A stretch of 64,000 nucleotides of DNA from Orlajensenia flava (GTDB taxonomy: Bacteria; Actinomycetota; Actinomycetes; Actinomycetales; Microbacteriaceae), in NCBI RefSeq assembly GCF_004801905.1, contig NZ_SSSN01000003.1:434001-498000 (forward strand), read 5' to 3'. Under the pieces are notes generated by a model. It made no database searches and was not told where the DNA came from. It was given only the letters and a program-made list of their open reading frames with translations. The position numbers and the translations under genes were made by a program. Positions 59,097-64,000 of this stretch are shown piece after piece (positions within the stretch are counted from its first letter, which is position 1; the number at the start of each line of letters is the position of its first letter).

Positions 59097-60036
59097 ATGC
59101 CCACACGCAAAACACTGCCGGCCCCGATGCTCACGGCGCCGTTCCGGACGGCACTCGTCGATGGAACCGCGCACGGAATCGGGCGTGGTCGTTTACGGGG
59201 TCCGGATATCGAGCATCCGTTCCACGGTGTGAACGTCGCTCGCGGACACCTCCAGACGATCGACGGCCTGTGCGACGCCTACCCTGCTCCGCATGCTGCC
59301 CGGCCAGTACTTCAGCCACGAGACGGCTGCGCATCTCTTCGGCGTGCCGCTCGCGGACGACGTGAGGATCGACCCGGTCCACGTCACCGTCCTGACGCCG
59401 CGCACCCCGCCCCGCGCTCGAGGCGTGATCGGGCACGCCATCGGCGCCGAGACGTTAGCTGTCGGCACCCTGCGGGACAAGCCGGTGTGCTCGCCGGCGG
59501 ATTGCTGGTGCCAGCTGGCCGAGACACTGTCCTTCGAGGATCTGGTCGCCGCGGGCGATTACCTGATCTCGGGCCAGGCGACGGACGCGGGGCGAGAAGT
59601 GCCGCTGTGCACGTTCGAAGTGTTGTCTGTCGCGTCTAACCGGTACGCGCGGCGCAAGGGAGCTCATCTGCGCAGACGCGCGCTGAAAGCCACCCGGTTC
59701 GGGGTCGATTCGCGGCCGGAGACCCACTTGCGACTTCTCCTCGTCGCGTCCGGGTTGGCGGAACCACTCATCGGCCACGGCGTCAGGGTTCAGAACGGAC
59801 GAATTCTTCATCCCGACCTCGTGTTCGAGGAGTTCAAGATCGCCTTCGAGTACGAGGGCGACGGACATCGCACGGATGCGCGCCAATGGCGCCTGGACAT
59901 CCTCCGTCGCCAGTTGCTCGAGGCCGAGGGGTGGCACGTGATCCGCGTCACCTCACGCGACCTGTACGTCGATCCCGAGGGGTTCATCCGGCGCGTGCGC
60001 GACATCTTGGCGCGTCGGGCACGTCTGGCCATGTAA
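59097..60036 (+). pseudogene. DUF559/AbiEi-like gene with an internal frameshift
   Basis: Two frames together give a complete protein of a family common in Micrococcales: an AbiEi-like N-terminal part and a Vsr-like DUF559 nuclease domain. Frame one, from ATG 59097, reads MPTRKTLPAPMLTAPFRTAL through LRGPDIEHPFHGVNVARG to DGLCDAY at 59282. One base later (59284) the next frame continues LLRMLPGQYFSHETAAHLFGVPL to the stop at 60036. The nuclease part keeps HPDLVFEEFKIAFEYEGDGH and LEAEGWHVIRVTSRD. A shift in the CCC run at 59282-59284 would join them. It may be a real mutation, a sequencing error, or a short protein starting at ATG 59293. Repeat arrays flank it on both sides. Confidence 0.65.
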
Positions 60037-60137
60037 CCCGCAGTACCGCAGCGCTTCATGGCGCCGCGTTGGCGAGCTATGTGTGCCGGACCGCCCCCGG
60101 CGAGGTGTGGGATACGGACGCCTCGCAGCGCGAGCGG

Positions 60138-60573
60138 ATGCGCGTTATGGCACCGCCACTGTTGCCGATGCGCGTTATGGCACCGCCACTGTTGCCGATG
60201 CGCGTTATGGCACCGCCACTGTTGCCGATGCGCGTTATGGCACCGCCACTGTTGCCGATGCGCGTTATGGCACCGCCACTGTTGCCGATGCGCGTTATGG
60301 CACCGCCACTGTTGCCGATGCGCGTTATGGCACCGCCACTGTTGCCGATGCGCGTTATGGCACCGCCACTGTTGCCGATGCGCGTTATGGCACCGCCACT
60401 GTTGCCGATGCGCGTTATGGCACCGCCACTGTTGCCGATGCGCGTTATGGCACCGCCACTGTTGCCGATGCGCGTTATGGCACCGCCACTGTTGCCGATG
60501 CGCGTTATGGCACCGCCACTGTTGCCGATGCGCGTTATGGCACCGCCACTGTTGCCGATGCGCGCTATCGCAC
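60138..60573 (+). repeat. Perfect minisatellite: 14 identical 30-bp units
   Basis: Fourteen identical 30-bp units run from 60138 to 60557, each made of the core ATGCGCGTTATGGCAC plus the linker CGCCACTGTTGCCG; a fifteenth, degenerate core follows at 60558-60573. The 101 bp between the DUF559-like stop (60036) and the array hold nothing recognisable. Because 30 is divisible by 3, several frames stay open across it (repeating MRVMAPPLLP in one), but these are artefacts. The identity implies recent expansion or gene-conversion homogenisation. This lies in the 965-bp gene-free stretch between the convergent DUF559-like gene and rpsA. Confidence 0.97.
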
Positions 60574-60610
60574 AGGCGCGCCGGCGGATCCGCGCTCGGA
60601 TTCGTCTAAT

Positions 60611-60881
60611 GGCAACCCAACGAGCGAATGCGCGTAATGGCACCGCCGCGCGAGCGGATGCGCACTATGGCACCGCCGCGCGAGCGGATGCACGATGGCA
60701 ACACCGCGCGAGCGGATGCACGATGGCACCACCGCGCGAGCGGATGCGCACTATGGCACCGCCGCGAGCGAATGCGCGTTATGACACGGTCGCGCGAGCG
60801 GATGCGCGTTATGGCACCGCCGCGCGCGGGAGCGGATGCGCAGTATGGCACCGCGGCGCGAGCGGATGCGCGTTATTGCAC
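60611..60881 (+). repeat. Right degenerate array: nine variant copies of the same core
   Basis: Nine variants of the core (ATG at 60628, 60658, 60688, 60716, 60744, 60772, 60802, 60836 and 60866) follow the perfect array, in the same orientation, spaced 28-34 bp apart. Linkers are mostly CGCCGCGCGAGCGG, matching the sequence just before the first perfect unit (GCGAGCGG). These look like the older units from which the perfect array was amplified. The remaining 77 bp to the rpsA terminator hold no gene. Confidence 0.9.
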
Positions 60882-60958
60882 TGCGGTGACGAGTGCGACG
60901 ATCGGGCGGGTACCGACCTGCCGACCCCCTGCGCAGGGCGGCGGACGCGGGAACGCGA

Positions 60959-60988
60959 AACGGCCGGGCCCCGAAGGACCCGGCCGTT
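60959..60988 (-). terminator. Terminator of rpsA
   Basis: On the minus strand AACGGCCGGG pairs perfectly with CCCGGCCGTT (10 bp) around a 10-nt loop, ending in UUU, 13 bp beyond the rpsA stop. A convincing intrinsic-type terminator. Confidence 0.85.
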
Positions 60989-61001
60989 CACGAGATGCGG
61001 A

Positions 61002-62447
61002 CTAGTTGCCCGAGAGCTTCTCGCGAAGCGCCGCGAGCGAAGCGTCGTCGGCGAGCGTGCCGGCCGATGCGTTCTCGCTCGAGAAGGTGCTGCCGGCGGG
61101 CGAGGAGACCGCTGCGGCCTCGTCGTTCGCGGAAGCGACCTGCTTCTTGTGAGCCTCCCAGCGAGCCTGGGCGGCAGCGTACTCCTGCTCCCACTTCTCG
61201 CGCTGGGCGTCGAAGCCCTCGCGCCACTCGTTGGTCTCGGGGTCGAAGCCCTCCGGGTACTTGTAGTTGCCCTGGTCGTCGTACTCGGTGAGCATGCCGT
61301 AGAGCGCCGGGTCGAACTCGGTGCCCTCGGGGTCGACGCCCTCGTTCGCCTGCTTCAGCGAGAGGGAGATGCGGCGACGCTCGAGGTCGATGTCGATGAC
61401 CTTGACGAACACCTCGTCGCCGACCGACACGACCTGCTCCGCGAGCTCGACGTGCTTGCCGGAGAGCTCGGAGATGTGGACGAGGCCCTCGATGCCGTCT
61501 GCGACGCGCACGAACGCACCGAACGGAACGAGCTTCGTGACCTTACCCGGAGCGACCTGACCGATCGCGTGGGTACGGGCGAACACCTGCCACGGGTCCT
61601 CCTGCGTCGCCTTGAGCGAGAGCGACACGCGCTCGCGCTCCAGGTCGACCTCGAGGATCTCGACGGTGACTTCCTGACCGACCTCGACGACCTCGCTGGC
61701 GTGCTCGATGTGCTTCCAGCTGAGCTCGGAGACGTGGACGAGGCCGTCGACGCCGCCGAGGTCGACGAACGCACCGAAGTTGACGATCGAGGACACGACG
61801 CCCTTGCGGACCTGACCCTTGTGCAGGTTGTTGAGGAACGTGGTGCGGCTCTCGGACTGCGTCTGCTCGAGCAGCGCACGGCGCGACAGCACCACGTTGT
61901 TGCGGTTCTTGTCGAGCTCCAGGATCTTCGCCTCGATCTCCTGGCCGAGGTACGGCGTGAGGTCGCGGACGCGGCGCAGCTCGATGAGCGACGCGGGGAG
62001 GAAGCCACGGAGTCCGATGTCGACGATGAGGCCACCCTTGACGACCTCGATGACCGAACCGGTGACGACACCGTCGGCCTCCTTGATCTTCTCGACGTCG
62101 CCCCAGGCACGCTCGTACTGAGCGCGCTTCTTGGACAGGATCAGACGGCCTTCCTTGTCCTCCTTCTGGAGGACGAGGGCCTCGACCGTGTCGCCGACGT
62201 TGACGACCTCGGTGGGGTCGACGTCGTGCTTGATCGAAAGTTCGCGCGAGGGGATGACACCCTCGGTCTTGTAGCCGACGTCGAGGAGGACCTCGTCGCG
62301 GTCGATCTTCACCACGGTGCCTTCGATGAGGTCACCGTCGTTGAAGAACTTCAGGGTCTTCTCGACCGCGGCAAGGAAGTCTTCGGCTGAGCCGATGTCG
62401 TTGATGGCGACCTGCTTCGTTGCCTTCTCGGTCGTTGCGGTTGTCAT
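61002..62447 (-). CDS. rpsA: 30S ribosomal protein S1
   Basis: S1 helps mRNA bind the 30S subunit. The 481-residue protein has four S1 domains: [86 protein letters not shown] and [33 protein letters not shown] (each cited in parts; key residues are the FGAF and HVSELS/HISELS motifs). A disordered acidic tail follows, as in actinobacterial S1. I chose the ATG at 62447 ([20 protein letters not shown]). It is monocistronic, with a promoter at 62554-62583 and a strong terminator. Confidence 0.96.
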   Translation of the reverse strand: MTTATTEKATKQVAINDIGSAEDFLAAVEKTLKFFNDGDLIEGTVVKIDRDEVLLDVGYKTEGVIPSRELSIKHDVDPTEVVNVGDTVEALVLQKEDKEGRLILSKKRAQYERAWGDVEKIKEADGVVTGSVIEVVKGGLIVDIGLRGFLPASLIELRRVRDLTPYLGQEIEAKILELDKNRNNVVLSRRALLEQTQSESRTTFLNNLHKGQVRKGVVSSIVNFGAFVDLGGVDGLVHVSELSWKHIEHASEVVEVGQEVTVEILEVDLERERVSLSLKATQEDPWQVFARTHAIGQVAPGKVTKLVPFGAFVRVADGIEGLVHISELSGKHVELAEQVVSVGDEVFVKVIDIDLERRRISLSLKQANEGVDPEGTEFDPALYGMLTEYDDQGNYKYPEGFDPETNEWREGFDAQREKWEQEYAAAQARWEAHKKQVASANDEAAAVSSPAGSTFSSENASAGTLADDASLAALREKLSGN

Positions 62448-62532
62448 GTAGTAGTTGCTCCAGTACGGACAGGATCTGGCCACTCGCAGGGGTAGAGCTG
62501 ATGGGATGTTCCGCGAGAGGCATGCGGATAGG

Positions 62533-62583
62533 ACGTCACAGACGTGACGTTCCAGACTACCGGCTTTCGTCGGAGCATCGCAA
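62533..62583 (-). promoter_or_regulatory. rpsA promoter with a dyad at the transcription start
   Basis: On the minus strand TTGCGA (62583-62578) and TAGTCT (62559-62554) are 18 bp apart, predicting a start near 62547 and a leader of about 100 nt. A perfect dyad, ACGTCAC-4 nt-GTGACGT (62533-62550), covers the predicted start. It could bind a regulator or fold at the 5' end of the message. Confidence 0.6.
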
Positions 62584-62618
62584 ACCGCCCCCGACGGGCT
62601 GAAATATCCGCGCGAGCA

Positions 62619-63587
62619 CTACGAACGGATGGCGGACCGCGTCGCGAGAACATCGCGCAGCGCCGGCTCGAGCTCGGGAAAAGCGAACCGGTAGCCCGCA
62701 TCCGTCAGCCGCTCGGGGAGCACCCACCTGCTCTTGAGCACCAGCTCGGTCTCCGTCCGGATGACGGCCGAGCCGATCTCGAGCACGGCTCGCGGCGCCG
62801 GCAGGCCCACCGGCACGCCCAAGAGCCGGCGCAGCGTCGCCATGAAGGTGCGGTCGTCGGTCGGATGCGGGGCGCTGACGTTGACGACGCCGTCCAGGTC
62901 GGAGCGCTCGCGCAGGAAGTCGATCGCGCCGGCTACATCGTCGATGTGAACCCAGCTGAATCGCTGCCGCCCGCCGCGCGCCCCGAAGCGGTGCTGCGTG
63001 CCCGAGGCCACCCGGCTGCGGGTGCTGAACCACGGACCGTCGAGTTGCGGGCCACCGAGCCCGAACCGCACCAGCGCCGAGAGCGGCCCCATGACGCTGC
63101 CGTCGCCGAGCACGATGGCCATCCGCAGCGCGACGCGTCGGGTCGCAGGCAGGTCGCCGTCGAAGAACTCGGCCTCCCACGCCTTCGCGACCTGCACCGA
63201 GAACCCGGTTCCGAGTTCGCCGGTCGACTCCGTCATGGGACGGTCCTCGGCGTGGCGGTAGATGGTGGCGGTCGACGAGTTGAACCAGACGGATGGCGGA
63301 GCGGCGCACGCTGCGACCGCTTCGCGCAGTTCGCGCGTCGTCTCGAGGCGCGACCGGAAGATCTCGGTCCGATTCTGCTCGGTGTACCGGCAGTTGACGC
63401 TCTTGCCCGCGAGGTTGACGAGCACGTCGGCCCCCTCGAGAAGCGCACCGATAGCCGCCCGATCACCCCAGACCGCGTCCGCCCCGGAACGCCCGATGGT
63501 GCTCACCTCGTCGCCCGCGCGTCGATATCGCTCGAGCAGGTACTGCCCGATGAATCCGGATGCCCCCGCTATGACGATGCGACTCAT
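62619..63587 (-). CDS. TIGR01777-family SDR, NAD(P)-dependent epimerase-like
   Basis: The 322-residue protein is an extended short-chain dehydrogenase. It starts with the Rossmann motif IVIAGASGFIGQYLLERYRR (about 4-23), and has VLVNLAGKSVNCRYTEQNRTEI, the family segment FNSSTATIYRHAEDRPMTE with the catalytic-type Ser/Tyr, and the C-terminal DUF1731-like ALRDVLATRSA region. TIGR01777/YfcH-like proteins have no established reaction. Its ATG overlaps the stop of the upstream DUF4166-like gene (ATGA), which suggests a joint function. It runs toward rpsA on the same strand but is separate from it. Confidence 0.9.
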   Translation of the reverse strand: MSRIVIAGASGFIGQYLLERYRRAGDEVSTIGRSGADAVWGDRAAIGALLEGADVLVNLAGKSVNCRYTEQNRTEIFRSRLETTRELREAVAACAAPPSVWFNSSTATIYRHAEDRPMTESTGELGTGFSVQVAKAWEAEFFDGDLPATRRVALRMAIVLGDGSVMGPLSALVRFGLGGPQLDGPWFSTRSRVASGTQHRFGARGGRQRFSWVHIDDVAGAIDFLRERSDLDGVVNVSAPHPTDDRTFMATLRRLLGVPVGLPAPRAVLEIGSAVIRTETELVLKSRWVLPERLTDAGYRFAFPELEPALRDVLATRSAIRS

Positions 63588-64000
63588 TGCTCTCCCTTCG
63601 CCCGGACCTCGTAGTCGAAGGATCCGGAGTACTCGTAGATGCGCCCGATGACGGGCAGGTCGATCGTGAGCGCGACGTGCTGCCGCTCGGTCGAGCCGTC
63701 GATGCGTTCGACGAGCGTGACGCGGGGACGGATGACGGCGGGCAGTGACACGTGCGCCCGCCCGACCCGCAGGCCGACCGCATTCGATCGCAGCACCAGG
63801 GCGCCGTCATCCACGTTCGCATCGAACCCGGCACGCAGCGCTCCCCTCGTCCCGAGTGCGTCGACGAGCCGGCCGGCCACAGCTCGCATGCGATCGACCA
63901 TCACGCGATCGCCACCGACGAGGTGGAACACGCGGCGAGCGCGAAGCCCGTCATCCGTCTGCCGGTTCTCGATCTCGAACGGCACATCCGTCTGCCAGAC
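63584..64000 (-). CDS. DUF4166-like protein, 5' part cut by window edge
   Basis: The frame is open to the window edge with no clear start, so about 138 C-terminal residues are visible (reading WQTDVPFEIENRQTDDGLRA onward). Alternating hydrophobic residues suggest beta structure. The end LTIDLPVIGRIYEYSGSFDYEVRAKGEQ resembles the C-terminus of DUF4166, a domain often found next to or fused with SDR epimerase-like proteins, which fits the 4-bp overlap with the following gene. A GTG at 63985 is in frame but is probably internal. The family call is from memory and moderate in strength. Confidence 0.65.
   Translation of the reverse strand, partial: VWQTDVPFEIENRQTDDGLRARRVFHLVGGDRVMVDRMRAVAGRLVDALGTRGALRAGFDANVDDGALVLRSNAVGLRVGRAHVSLPAVIRPRVTLVERIDGSTERQHVALTIDLPVIGRIYEYSGSFDYEVRAKGEQ

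Noticed and set aside
60138-60881. CRISPR array
   Set aside because: Units are contiguous tandem copies with no unique spacers, and no cas genes are present.
59886-62390. An 834-codon plus-strand open frame covering the repeat arrays and antisense to rpsA
   Set aside because: It is kept open by the 30-bp period and by the GC-biased antisense of rpsA. Its translation is MRVMAPPLLP repeats followed by reverse-strand shadow sequence.

Overview
The window is high-GC actinobacterial chromosome, most likely from the family Microbacteriaceae (order Micrococcales). Evidence: the actinobacterial markers rbpA, whiA and opcA; a DUF222/HNH protein and DUF4031 and DUF4233 proteins typical of this group; a translational-type isoleucine T-box before ileS; many GTG starts and 4-bp stop/start overlaps. 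No rRNA, tRNA, CRISPR array, phage or insertion sequence was found. Nearly everything is core housekeeping DNA, so the unusual parts are regulatory sites, repeats and a few accessory genes.

Layout. 1-6309 (minus): obg-proB-proA-small membrane protein-nadD-disordered protein, preceded by rplU-rpmA. 6345-10317: a DUF4031 gene, a large RNase E/G, and a VKOR-family membrane protein. 10319-16055 (minus): ileS (T-box controlled)-folC-DUF4233-ndk, each joined by a 4-bp overlap. 16139-25334: DUF222/HNH protein, MHS-type transporter, valS, GNAT, small acidic protein, methyltransferase, M3 peptidase. 25352-25814: four copies of a large hairpin repeat. 25815-29944 (minus): sufB-sufD-Rieske-sufC-sufT. 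30156-32814: heme A synthase ctaA, an unknown gene, and heme O synthase ctaB. 33119-41248 (plus): pentose-phosphate operon tkt-tal-pgi-zwf-opcA-pgl. 41229-43565: an FAD monooxygenase divergent from a small HTH protein and a stand-alone Clp-N protein. 43617-57130 (minus): rbpA, secG, tpiA-pgk-gap, superoxide dismutase, whiA, rapZ, uvrC, uvrA, uvrB. 57212-62447: coaE and rpsA, normally close together, here separated by 3.2 kb holding a methyltransferase, a frameshifted DUF559/AbiEi-like gene and large repeat arrays. 62619-64000: a TIGR01777-type SDR and a partial DUF4166-like gene.

Two places could be undescribed systems. First, 41229-43565: two face-to-face promoters lie inside two near-identical operator dyads, so an HTH/Clp-N pair probably senses something and controls the monooxygenase and itself; the HTH mRNA appears leaderless. 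Second, 58747-60881: arrays of a 16-bp core at a 30-bp period, 7 copies in one orientation left of the DUF559-like gene and about 24 in the opposite orientation right of it, 14 of them identical. All family calls come from reading the translated sequence; no database search or folding program was run.
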